DNA of 64,000 nt, from positions 46,082,393-46,146,392 of the forward strand of contig CM035808.1 of assembly GCA_020466095.1 (NCBI GenBank), read 5' to 3'. Within the stretch, counting starts at the first letter, position 1. Every line of letters starts with the position of its first letter. Position numbers and translations under genes: made by a program. This DNA is from Chlorops oryzae. Its lineage: Eukaryota; Arthropoda; Insecta; Diptera; Chloropidae. Below the pieces are notes generated by a model. The model saw only the letters and a list, made by a program, of their open reading frames with translations. It ran no database searches and had not been told where the DNA came from. Below are positions 33,450 through 44,838 of this stretch, one piece after another.

Positions 33450-35675
33450 TGAAAAGGAATGGGTTTAGGGTTTAGTCCTTGAAAATATTAATTTATTCCA
33501 TAAGCCAAATAATTGTTTCTGCTTTATAATTTTATTGTAAATAGAATTTGAATTTTCGGTTTGCCTCAGTCTTTACTTAAGATTAACCTGTGACATACGA
33601 TTAGTTAATGTAAAATGCTTTGGATGACTGTTTTGATGTTTCATATTATTTCTTAAAGTGATTTGGATGTGAACGTTGCTGTAATTTTAATCATGTTAAT
33701 AGGATAAAATAGGAATAATTTTTAGTCTATTTATTAATGTGTAAATATTAGTTCATTTTGTTTTTAAAATTTGGAGTGAGATATGAAGGCGAAAGAAGTC
33801 ATACATATATGCCTCTTAGATGGACTCATTCCGTGTATGAATCAGACCCATCTTAGGTAGCCCGCGGAAGAAGGGAAAAGCTCTCTTTATGAGCTCTTAA
33901 AAAAGCTCATTATGTAGGCTTCAAGTCCGTACTAGGAGTCATATATGATTTCTTCAGGACTAAAAATATTTGCTGGGAAGTAAAAAATTGTGTCAAAATT
34001 TTAAGATTAATTGAAGTTTTAGTTCTAAAGCTGATAAAACTACATTAATTTAATCGAAGGGACTCCAATTTTGCACAACTAAACTCCTTGATACAGTGGT
34101 TAGTGTTAACGAAATCAGACAATAAATATTTTTTGTTAAACTTTTTAAATAAAACTTTTCAAAGAAAATTTTTATTATTCCTTATTTTAATTTTAAGGAA
34201 AGAAAAATTTTTATAATCCCTTATGACGACTCACAATTGAATTGAATCCTCCAAAAGGACATTTTTTAAATAAATGGTTGCACTGGTTTGCAATCTCCGA
34301 ATTGTGTTGTTTTAGAAAAACCGTTATTTCGTGGGAAACGTTTGTTTGAAATTGGGCTAAAATTATTAAAATCAAAATAAGGCATTAAGCACAAAAAAAA
34401 TATTGTTGAGACCACTGTGCAGCGTGTCGTATCGTAACGTGACGATGCTGGAAGGTAGCAGTTAGTAAAACCCGGCGCCATTGCTCGAAATTCATTAATC
34501 GAAAACCATTTTTAAATTGAATAAAATCCTACGAATAGGCTACAAAATATTACTTAAGATTTTCATATCAAAGCAAATTAATATAAGTGCGGTATACGGT
34601 CAGGGAAAACAATTCAATTTTATATGCGGTATACTTTCGGGAGTTATGCTTCAAAAGAAGTATTCAGAGTATTAGCAAAACAATATAAGACGGTAGCCAA
34701 CAAATGGCTTCCTAGGCCGCGTGGCTTAAAGTGTCGCTTTGCACTCATGAAACAAAATGGTTCCCTCAAAGTATTAGCTCCCTAAATTAATGAAGAGGTC
34801 AACTTACAAAAAATGACTACTTTGAGGTTCCTCGAAATATGACTACTCAAAGTGTACAATATGGGTATTTTTTCGAACCCTCGAAGGAAGTGAACTCTGA
34901 GAATTTCTTTGCGTTAACTGTCAAAACACATGGACGTTTTGAAGGCTGTTTAAAAAGTTGTCAAAATATACTAAGTTCGAGGTCTGAATGAATACCCATA
35001 ATATTTTTTATATGAGAATTTGTCAGACCTTGTGTGGCAACATGTGGCCTAGAAGAAGCAGTAGTTAAGAAATTTGACCAATACAAGGGACAGTTGACTT
35101 CCTATTGACCACAGTAGGCCTACTCTGTCTAGTTAAATGTAAGAGTGGTTATTTTTCAAACACAGCTTAATGTTAAAAAAGACAGTTTAAACTATTACTT
35201 GAAAAATTTAAAGGCAGTAGCCCTGGTATATTTGTAACTAGTCGGGGAGTGGGTAGAGAGTAGTTGGTATTACTGCAGGGATAAACGGGCCAAATATTTA
35301 TAGTTTTGTAAAATATTTTATTGAATGGGAAGAAGTGATTTTTACTTAAAGCCCCGTGGGTTATATTGCATTTAATTGTTCTTTTAAATTGCAATAAGAA
35401 ACTATATATTATATTTGAAACTTGTAAGCCCAGAAAACTTCCTACCATCTTCGGAAAAACTAATGTATCAAAAATCAATAATTCAAACTTTGGCAAAAAA
35501 AATCAAGCAAATCGTCTTGAAAGTTCAGGAAGGCAATCGGCCCCGGGAAAGGATTTTAAAGTTTTGTTCATTTTTAGATAGTCACTGCCTAAAAACAAAG
35601 CAGCAATCGATATTTAGGTTCCTTGTGCGCAATGTCCTTGAATAACACTAGTTTACAGAATTTAAGACTTTCGCG
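33450..35675. other. Spacer downstream of gene E
   Basis: Contains the 3' UTR of gene E at its start. No obvious AATAAA lies close to the stop. The rest is AT-rich with no gene or bounded element recognised. Confidence 0.5.
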
Positions 35676-36221
35676 AGAGCAGAGACGAAATGATGGTTTT
35701 AGACTAAATTGGGCTCGCTGATCACGAAAATGTCATCCGTATATGCGCAAAAAACGTGTTTTTCGGTTGTTTTTTGGGCCAAATAACTCCAAATCAGCTC
35801 GCCTAAATAAAAAAAATTTTATCAGTATGAAGCAGAAAACTTTCCCCTTTGCAACGATATATTATTTGTTACAATCGGTGTCTTAATTTTTGAGCTATAG
35901 GCATTTGAACTTGCAAAAAGTTCATAAATTCCTTTTAACTTTTAAGTACAAAAAAAATTTTTTAAATATTTTTCGGTAACTAAAAATGATAAACATATAT
36001 TTAACGTATATAGTAAACAAAATTTCTTCCAAATCGGTTGAAAAATAAAGAAGTTATAAGAGATTTGGCTGTTTTGGAGTTATTTGGCAAAATCTCAAAA
36101 AGTAACCAAAAATCACGTTTTTCGCATATCTCAAAAACTATTCTTTGGAAAAAAAACAGAAGCCATTTTCGTGATCAGCGACCCCAATTTAGTCTAAAAA
36201 CTATCATTTCGTCTCTGCTCT
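35676..36221. mobile_element. MITE with about 55-bp terminal inverted repeats
   Basis: The left end AGAGCAGAGACGAAATGATG, the following TAGACTAAATTGGG and CGCTGATCACGAAAATG are repeated in reverse at the right end up to 36221. It is a 546-bp, non-coding, AT-rich element. The inner tip is shared with the 6379-7121 insertion. A clear TSD is not visible. Confidence 0.8.
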
Positions 36222-37438
36222 TTTTTTTGTAAATTAGTGTAATCGACGAAAACTTCTTTTTCGTAAGCCCATTTTCAAAATTTTATATCTCAAAAACTAG
36301 TTGCGGTAGACAGATGAAACAACTACCTACTATTAGGTAATGAAACAAGGAATCTTAAACAAATTTGTTTAAATTTAACACCGAGAAGAATTTTTTCACA
36401 GAACAGAAAGTAATAATTAAAAAATTTTTGTTCGCTCCACAAAAAAGTAAACCGAAAATTAAGTTTTTAACATTCCAATCGTCCACTTAAAATATAGTTG
36501 GAGTATTCCAGATGGGAAACATGTTATCCTTATTTTTTTTTCTATTCAATTTATTCAACAGAAACACAAATTCAAAGACCCTCAGGAAATTCTTTAACTT
36601 TCAAAACAGTCCTTCTTGTGCTGCCTTCTTCGAAACTTATTTTATAAAAAAAAAAAAAAACAACTTTTACTAATCGCCATTTGAGGAAGTATGGCTTCTG
36701 CATTATTTAATATTTCACTGAGTTAATTGCACTCGCTCGGAATATGAATTTAACGCATCGCCTGCGTACGCATTTATGCGAGAATTCGCAAGCGTCGCTC
36801 CGAAGCGCCGAAGGCGTTCCTTGATATGGACGCTGATGGAGTATCATTGTGGGTGGGAGCCACATCTACATCTGGCATCATCAGGCCGCAGACATCGGGC
36901 GGCAGACGTCAGACATTATTTGGTCATTGTGAAGTGAGTGCGCCTCAAAAACGGCCGAACATGAAAGATGAATTTCTTTCGATTTCTTAACGCACTGCTT
37001 CGCCTCGTAATTAGACAATTAAAAAATTATTGTAAATCCGCAAATGGACTTGAGTTTACAAAACAAATTAATTCCGATTCAATTAATGTAAACTTGGAAT
37101 GAATTATTTATTTATGTACATTTTCGATTGGTACAACGGAGCTCTTTTGCTCGGAAGGAGTGTAGACTTGTTCCAAGTTATTAAATAATAATGGCGAAAT
37201 TGAGCGGAGAAATAAGGAGAAATAAAACTTTACAATAAAATTTCAAATTGAATTTTAATTTCAATTCCGGCATTTCATTTTTGTTTTCCTGGAAGAGATT
37301 GGAAGGTATTTTATTAATTCTAATATGAAAAAGTGTGACACGAAAAAAATCCATGGGGTTGCAGTATTTAAAGACTTCTAAATGTGATCAGAAGACGGGC
37401 GCTAAAAGAGCACTAGTTATCCTTTAAGTATTGATACC
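36222..37438. other. Spacer between MITE and foldback-like element
   Basis: No gene is seen. A 15-A run sits near 36645. A mildly GC-rich stretch at 36760-36960 (CGTCGCTCCGAAGCGCCGAAG and following) has no recognised identity. Confidence 0.45.
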
Positions 37439-37447
37439 TATTGTTAG

Positions 37448-37903
37448 ATGTCTGTGAACTTAGCATTACCACTTGTAAAGTTTAGATTAAAAACTAGCTA
37501 TTATTTTGTAGCTAATTTGTTGTAAATTTGTTGTAGAAAAAAATAATTTGTAGCTCTTTTATTTTAGAAAATAACCCCTGGTAATGCTAACTTCATAGTG
37601 AAGTTAGCATTACCACCCTCAAATTTCTAAATTTTTGAATTCAAAATTAGTTAATAATTTGTAGCTAATTTGTTGTAAATTTGTTGTAGAAAAAGAAAAT
37701 TTGTAACTCTTTTATTTTATAAAATAACCCCTGGTAATGCTAACTTCATAGTGAAGGAATCAGAAACAGTCAAATTGATAATTAATCCACCCTTAATGTA
37801 TGCATGGAAAATTATTTTGAATGTTTCCGACACTGCAAGTCATGCATTTTTCATATGCATACTTTTAGGCCAAAATTCTGGAAATTCGCAATCACTGACA
37901 ATA
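37448..37903 (+). repeat. Left TIR of the foldback-like element
   Basis: Internally modular: GTAGCTAATTTGTTGTAAAT...AACCCCTGGTAATGCTAAC occurs twice, 153 bp apart (from 37508 and 37661). The joint contains a palindrome, GGTAATGCTAACTTCA / TGAAGTTAGCATTACC. The open frame seen here recurs in the right TIR, so it is a repeat artefact. Confidence 0.92.
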
Positions 37904-38746
37904 GCGGTATTCACTATCCAGTGCATTTGTTAAGGCAGGTGTAGAGATGCTCGTTGTTGGAAAATCATCGATATTGCAAATATTGTGAGCCTTACAAGGA
38001 TTGCTGATTCTAAACAGAAATATAACTTCGATGCTGCCAAAAATGTATGCTATTGCTCATTTACTCCGAGAATTTTATAACTGCAAAAATTGTGCCAGAA
38101 CAACGATGTTTTAACGTGGAACATCGATAAAAGTCGAATATCGATCATAATCAACCACCTTTTTGAGCGGGACATGCACTTTTTTGCGCCGAAATAACGT
38201 CTTCGACGATGGGTGCACGACTTGAACAAATCGTCAACAACTCTATACACTTTTTGCCAAACGCAAGACAACGCCGCCAAAAATCGTATTACAGATTGAG
38301 TAGAGATCCTTGTCTACGAAAGATAGCTGGAATCATTGGTCCATAAGGGGACTTTATTGCTTCCTTGCAGGGCGTTGAGAGGGGGGGCGCAAACAGGCCA
38401 GTTTCCCCGGGCCCGCCGGGGCCCTCAACTGTCAAAAGAAAATTTTCCGAAAATTTCCGAATCCGACTGACTGATTACATTATACTCCAAGTGACTCTAG
38501 GAACACGTATACAACATATGGGGCATTCCATTTAATCGTGGACACTTTCGGAAGTGACATGCAGTGTTCCCTAATTTAAATAAGGGTGCAAAATATATTA
38601 AAAGCCGTTGAGCAACAAATAATTATAGCCATCCTTTGTAACTAACAAGAAGAGTGTGATAGAAGATAAAAACCTGCCCTGCTCAGGAAAACACATACGG
38701 GTAGATACATATAAAAATCTCAAAGATCCTTAATTTTCACACTTAA

Positions 38747-39497
38747 AGACTGTCCCAGAAATAACTGTCCTTTTGTTTTTTTTTATTGCAAAAAAACCAA
38801 TGATGTTTTTTTTTTTAATTCTTTTAGTTTATTATTAAGTGAACATTACAAAAAAAATAAAATTTTGAATTACACTGAAAAAAATACACTTTAAAAAAAT
38901 TATACACTTTTTTATTAAGGTCCTCCATTAGGTTTTTTACCGACCTTTCGTTCACCTTAGTGTATGCCCGACGCCATTTATGTCGAAATATTTGGATGTT
39001 CTTCGCAGTTTGTTTGGTCTTCTTAAGGTTCCTTTTCATTAAAGCCCAATATTTTTCGATTGGACGAAGTTCAGGGCAATTCGGAGGATTTGCTTCTCTT
39101 GGTACCACAGTGACATTATTGGCTTGGTACCAATCCATCGTTCTCTGGGCGTAGTGAGATGTTGCTAGGTCAGGCCAAAATAGTACTGAACCTTGGTGTT
39201 GACGTATAAAAGGCAGCAAACGCCGGTCCAGACACTCTCTGATGTAAATTTCGGTGTTGATTGTGCGATCCGTCACAAATTCCTTACTTCGAAGGCCACA
39301 TTTGCAAATGGCCTGCCACACCATGTATTTCTTTGGAAATTTGGTATGTTTTTCGGTGGTAAATTTAGAGGATGCTTCACCCCTTCTAACCGCAGTATAA
39401 TATCCGTGTCCAGGTAACTGCTTGAAATCCGCTTTGCAATACGTTTCATCGTCCATGATCACGTAATCAAATTTGGGCAGGTAATCGCGATACAGTT
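38747..39497 (-). pseudogene. Truncated Tc1-like transposase (DD37E spacing)
   Basis: The minus-strand frame gives the C-terminal catalytic part: first Asp in VIMDDETY, second in FWPDLATSHYAQ and Glu in LRPIEKYWALMK. There are 37 residues between the last two, the spacing of the DD37E group first described from mosquitoes. The element's end is visible as GACTGTCCCAGAAATAACTG at about 38747. The N-terminal DNA-binding part and the other terminus are missing beyond about 39497, so it is a dead fragment lying inside the foldback-like element. Confidence 0.85.
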
Positions 39498-39630
39498 TTC
39501 AAAAAGGCAAAAATCTAGAAGCCTTGAAATTGTTTTTTTGAACAGAGAAAGTTAACTTTCAAAATATTGCACCCATGGCCAAGCATTATAAATTCAACTC
39601 ATGGGAAGAAAGTTATAGAAAGACATCCGC

Positions 39631-39810
39631 AATTTTTTCGACTTCGATAAGGATTCCTTTATATCGTGGTGCAAATTTTGCAAGGTTGGATTAAAAGGAA
39701 ATCACATCACCAACGTGAGACGGCAATTGCCATCAAAGCATAAAAAAGTTTTGGAGGACTTCTTTCCTTCATCAAAAGAGGAAAGTGGAGCAGAAAGTAA
39801 AAACTTCCTA
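39631..39810 (+). pseudogene. BED-type zinc finger relic
   Basis: The + strand frame reads SFISWCKFCKVGLKGN, then NVRRQLPSKHKKVLEDFFP up to a TGA. The C-x2-C ... LxSKH layout is that of BED fingers, found at the N-terminus of many hAT transposases. The first zinc-binding His appears to be Gln (RRQL). There is no catalytic domain nearby. It is probably the remains of a transposase nested in this element. Confidence 0.55.
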
Positions 39811-40833
39811 TGAAGTGAAAACTTTCAGCTTTAAATTTCATTTTAAGTGAGAGACGATACGGTTTGGCTGCCGAAACAACAGAAAATTTACTTTTAGTCA
39901 AATTGACTTTTTAATTTTATGTTCCAAAATAAATACATATCTCTGACACAAAGATTCCACCATTCAATTCCATCTTTTGTGTTTTAAGTATTTATAATTT
40001 TAAAAAATTTAAATATACCCAGCACTCTATCGCCCAACTTTTTGACAAAGACTTAAATTTAAAACTCAACTTTAAGCGATTTAACTCGAAAATCTAGTGT
40101 GTTTGTTGTATTTTACGCCGAGATTTAACTAAATCGAGGCTAAGCCTCTGTCAACAAAATGGGCATATATGTCATAGAGGGAGAAATATTTTTTTCTTCT
40201 CACTTATAATTCTCACTTTCAGACAAAAATGTTTATTTTCAAAAAGTAAAGGTTTTGATTTGAGAAAAAACAAAAAAAAATATAATCCGAAAATTTATAT
40301 TTCTATGGGAGATTTTTCTTTTTTTCTCTTTATGTGAGAGTTATTTTGGGATACGTTGAAAAGGTTGAGGGTTTCATTCGAGCTCTGACTAGGTCACAGC
40401 AACAAACTTTGCGCTATGCATGTGAAAATGAAAATTTACGGGCGTGTGTGCGCTTGCGTACATATATTCATGAAGTAGTGAAAGATTTCCTTGGCTATGC
40501 TTTACATTAACTCATGAGGGAAAGTCATGCTGACATCTTCACTGTCTTGCTCTAAGTTGTTTTAATCAAAACTAATAGAACTCAATTTTGCATTTATTCG
40601 TGCATTTAACTGCATTTAGAGCATTTAGAGCAATAGCGCGCAACTAAAATCGCATTTCAATTAACAACGTAAATACATGCAAAGGAGGGGAAGGGGATCG
40701 AAAAATCTTATATATGATCACATATGGGATTGGGTTTGAAAAAATTAAGACGTACCTAATGTTTAACATGAAACATAATTTGATTTTAAAAGAATTTCTA
40801 AAAAATAATTTGGAGAAATTTTACGTGATAACT

Positions 40834-41289
40834 TATTGTCAGTGATTGCGAATTTCTAGAATTTTGGCCTAAAAGTATGCATATGAAAAATGCATGACTT
40901 GCAGTGTCGGAAACATTCAAAATAATTTTCCATGCATACATTAAGGGTGGATTAATTATCAATTTGACTGTTTCTGATTCCTTCACTATGAAGTTAGCAT
41001 TACCAGGGGTTATTTTATAAAATAAAAGAGTTACAAATTTTCTTTTTCTACAACAAATTTACAACAAATTAGCTACAAATTATTAACTAACTTTGATTTC
41101 AACAATTTAGAAATTTGAGGGTGGTAATGCTAACTTCACTATGAAGTTAGCATTACCAGGGGTTATTTTCTAAAACAAAAGAGCTACAAATTTTTTTTTT
41201 CTACAACAAATTTACAACAAATTAGCTACAAATTAGTAGCTAGTTTTTAATCTAAACTTTACAAGTGGTAATGCTAAGTTCACAGACAT
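40834..41289 (-). repeat. Right TIR of the foldback-like element
   Basis: Reverse complement of the left TIR with the same length, the same two modules and only scattered differences. Confidence 0.92.
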
Positions 41290-41452
41290 TATTGTTAGAT
41301 GAAGGCTTTTTATGGTTTTCTTCAAACTATGTCGTTTTTATTCATAGATCGGAGCGATTCTGTGTTCATTACAATGTGTATATATTTTTAAATTATTTTT
41401 CTACATATGAAGGAGATATTCTAATCACTATTTTATTTAATTACACTGCGAC

Positions 41453-42546
41453 AATTGAAGGGCAGCCGCGAATAACGTTGTAAGTGACAGAATTCAAATT
41501 GTTCACAATTCGCAAAAAATCTTTTAAAACAAGAAGACAATTTCTGTATTTTTTTTTTTAATTTATTATCAAAATATTTAGTTTAAAAAACCATTTTAGT
41601 AAAAAAAAATTTGTGTAATTATAATATTTGTTTAGTAAATGATATATTGTATCATTTTAAAATGGAAGAACGTTTCATATCCAAAACTCGTTGCTTGTTA
41701 AAACGTTATTCCACGATTCGCAACAGAGAGTACGATGTCATTTGAAACGTTATTCGATAAAAAATACTTCTTCCAAAGAAATTTTTTTCCATTAGCTTCT
41801 GTGTCTAAAATAAAGGATACATCATGAGATTAAAAATAATTTATTACAAAAAACTATATAACAAAAACATAAATCCAGTATGAAACGAAAATTCTTTTCA
41901 AGAACTTAAAACTAAACTTCAAAGATATTGCTAAATTTAAACGCAGACCGATTTATAGAACTCGGCCTAGCTCTCAGGCAAGTATGTTGCCATTGCCAGT
42001 AGATCCTTTTTAAAAAATCCATTTGTTCATTGTAAGTTTTTTCGTAGAACTTATGCAAATGGTCCCTAATTTGCTGTATGCTAAATCTTTTACAATAAAA
42101 GCAGCATCGACAATCACAAACCTATAAAATTATAACTTCAATGAAACATAGTTTTATGTGCACTTGAAACGTTATTCCATGTTACCTGGTCAGGAACGTT
42201 TTTTTCAGGTAAACTCTTATTTTTTCTTGAAATATAAGCTTTTCCACTATTTCTTAACCTTTTACTTCTATTGTCTTTCCAATTTTCGACATTAGCTTTT
42301 CGTTTTGTACCTCGGTGGCACTTGTCAATTAAATTTGATAATTCAGATCGCATCATTTTGTTATGCACTTACAACGTTCTTCGACTGACTGACTCTTTCT
42401 AATTGCGATTTGATCGATCTAAGGTGCAAAATTTTGGATGATTTGTTGTTGGAGCAATGTAAAAGAAGCATGTCAAAGAGAATATGCAAAAAAAACGGTT
42501 TTTCAAAAATTGGCGTTTGCAACGTTATTCGCGGCTGCCCTTCAAT
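41453..42546. mobile_element. DNA transposon relic with matching inverted ends
   Basis: The left end GAAGGGCAGCCGCGAATAAC and the right end GTTATTCGCGGCTGCCCTTC are inverted, each bordered by AATT. That AATT is either a 4-bp TSD or part of the ends. Inside, ACGTTATTC words recur. It encodes a split ORF on the minus strand. It begins about 155 bp after the foldback-like element. Confidence 0.75.
41900..42368 (-). pseudogene. Transposon-encoded protein fragment, two exons
   Basis: Exon a (42368-42186) encodes KRKANVENWKDNRSKRLRN and GKAYISRKNK. Splicing from GTAAC at 42185 to ATAG at 42122 (64 bp) continues as VCDCRCCFYCKRFS, then IRDHLHKFYEK and QMDFLKRIYW. WKxNxxKRLRNxGKxYxS followed by a Cys-rich segment is a pattern I recognise from many arthropod transposon proteins. 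The superfamily cannot be fixed from this; a 4-bp TSD would suit Sola. No catalytic core remains before the end of the element. Confidence 0.6.
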
Positions 42547-44327
42547 TATTTGAAGTCACCGAATTAACGACAAACTGTAGTTCCTGAAAGTACAAGATAA
42601 ATGAAGCAAATCCCCATATGCGGTTTTACTTCATTGGCTACAGGTCAATTTAAATTCAATCTTAAAATTTTTGGCCGAGAATTAAGCTGCGCACTTACTT
42701 ATGGCTATATCTCGTAAACGGCTCCATATTTTATTTTCATTCTTTTAACAAAATTTAAGCCTGAGATATGGAAAAAACAAATGTAATTACAACTGACCTA
42801 AAGGATATATTTCTAATATTTTTTTAACTCTTTTTACCATTTCTGGACTACAGCTCTCAAATCGGTACGAATTTTATAAATATTTTTTAATCAAAATGAA
42901 GGGAAATCAAAACTGAACAACTTCTTAGATCACTCTAGCTGCATCCAAGCACTCTTTGATACCGTTTTTGGGCTCGAAAAAGACTCGTAAATGATATTTC
43001 TGGTAATACAGTCTTCCAAATACTAGCTGGGATGTTTAATGCGATCCCTTGCTTTTTGAAAAATGACTCCTACTTCTCGTTTTTCAGTGCAAGCCTCACC
43101 CATCGTAACAAAAATTTATCCATACATCACTGTGTATAATTCGTAACTAGCTTTTTCTTCACTTATTACTTCACTCAATTATTACTTAACATTTTCATAA
43201 TCTGAAAATTGAGGAGTGCTGCGAGTCCAAACTTGATTCGCACGTGAGTGAAAAACCGAAATTCGAAACCAAATCCCCCCTCAACGAAAAATTTTCAAGT
43301 GCAATTCCATTTTTGAATGCAATTGAACTCTTTTGACCGTTCGACTACATAAATTTGAAAAGCGAACGCTCAAGAGCGATAAACGAGATATTCGTCCGGA
43401 CGTTTCCGCAAAAGTGAATTTTCGAATGATACAAACGAAAGGGGCGTCCACATGAAAGCGAAGCAGACGAAGTGAACAAAAGCGACAAGAGGAGGAAAGA
43501 AAACAATCCCACATCCGGTCTGAATGCGTGAAATGTAAAATGATTTCAGTCGTCATAGGATTTGAGGTTGCAGCGCACGATTGCATGAAATTTCATAACA
43601 TTGACATTGCACTTCGTTAGCGCGCAAACGCAGCGATATGGAAATGGCCCGAGAGCCTCGGCCTGAAGTTGATTGTGTGCCGATCGAGCTCCTTTTTGGG
43701 AAAACTCGTATCTGAGAAGATGTGATGTTTTTCTTTTTTAACGAAATTTCACGAAAAAAAAAATGTTTTGTAACTCGATTTTCGTGAGTCTGTGGTGAGT
43801 TGTTAGGTAACTTTCATTTTCGTTTATCGCAGCGAGTTTCCTTGCAGCGTGTTGACCGACCGTCTGTACTTCTTATTGGTCTGTCCGATAATTCGCAACT
43901 CAATGTGATAAATGACACTTTTCCGACATTCGGGGCCGTTACATTTTTCGACTGTATTTATTTGGTTTGAGTGAAGATAATTGCGATCAACGACGATCGC
44001 GGATCGACGAACGAAAAGAAAGAACTTGATTGGGAAAAGGCTTTGGGCGTTACTTAGTGCGGTAGAGAGGTTAATCGAGTGGCCTTGTGACGGAGTGAGA
44101 AACTTTTTGACACACTACAATTTTATTTTGAAAAATCAAAATAGCATTCTTTCAACTGAAGTTGAAGTAAAAATTTAAAAAAAAATTTAAGTATTCAAAA
44201 CTAACTACAATGAATCTTTGGATATTGGGAAAATATCTTTAAAGAAATTAATTATTTTTTGCCTATTTAAATTGTCTGTAGTTTAAGAACTAAGGCACCT
44301 ATCAAAATAAGTAATGTATTAAACTAA
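42547..44327. other. Spacer
   Basis: No gene or bounded repeat recognised. The interval 43200-43900 is somewhat richer in CG words than its surroundings and could be an unrecognised promoter or 5' exon. Confidence 0.4.
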
Positions 44328-44329
44328 TA

Positions 44330-44836
44330 GTACGTTTCCATATGGTGTTAAATTCTGAAGTGTTAAGCTTTAACACTTCGATTTAACACTACCGTTTCCA
44401 CACATTCTACGAAGGTGTTAAAGCTTGACAACTGTTCGTGTATTTTCAATTGCAAGTAGCGCTGCCAGCTTTTCAAGCGCTAAAATCAGTACATTTTTAT
44501 TTCTGGAGACCTTTTTTCGGAAATTACACCTTGATGGCTCAGGGGAAGTATACCTGGCTCACATACATACGTATTAATATTAAAAACATAGTTTCTTTTA
44601 CCATCCATTGTCGCTTTTTGTTTTGATTTCATTTTGACAGTTAGATATGCATGAATTTCGATACGATAAATCGATATTTTCTTATCGAATGAGGTGTTAC
44701 CGAGGTGTTATTGAGAATAACACTTGGCTTTCGTGTTAAGAATTTGTATGGAAAAACACGTACAACAGATGGTGTTAAAGGCCGCTTAACACGAAAGCCT
44801 CCTTTAACACGTAAATAACACCATATGGAAACGCAC
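44330..44836. mobile_element. MITE with TA-flanked inverted ends
   Basis: The left end GTACGTTTCCATATGGTGTT and the right end AACACCATATGGAAACGCAC are inverted. Both are flanked by TA (44328-44329, 44837-44838). Several further GTGTTAA/TTAACAC words lie inside in both orientations. About 507 bp, non-coding. TA flanks suit a Tc1/mariner-driven or PIF-like MITE. Confidence 0.75.
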
Positions 44837-44838
44837 TA

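Larger units (their letters stand above)
37448..41289. mobile_element. Foldback/Mutator-like element, 3842 bp, 456-bp TIRs, 9-bp TSD
   Basis: The two ends are inverted copies over 456 bp (37448-37903 and 40834-41289), starting ATGTCTGTGAACTTAGCATT. The element is bounded by the perfect direct repeat TATTGTTAG (37439-37447 and 41290-41298). Long, internally repetitive inverted repeats and a 9-bp duplication are the hallmarks of Foldback and Mutator-like elements. The 2.9-kb interior has no Mutator transposase. It holds a Tc1-like fragment, a BED-finger relic and a GC-rich patch (GGGCCCGCCGGGGCCC near 38400). Confidence 0.9.

Noticed and set aside
37751..37933. A 60-aa frame starting MKESETVKLIINPP, repeated on the other strand at 40798-40986
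   Set aside because: Both copies lie in the terminal inverted repeats of one mobile element, so duplication explains the apparent conservation.
38200..38345. Possible Tc1 N-terminal helix-turn-helix on the + strand (SRDPCLRKIAGIIG)
   Set aside because: Frame is broken, orientation is opposite to the Tc1 C-terminal part, and the match is short. Too weak to annotate.
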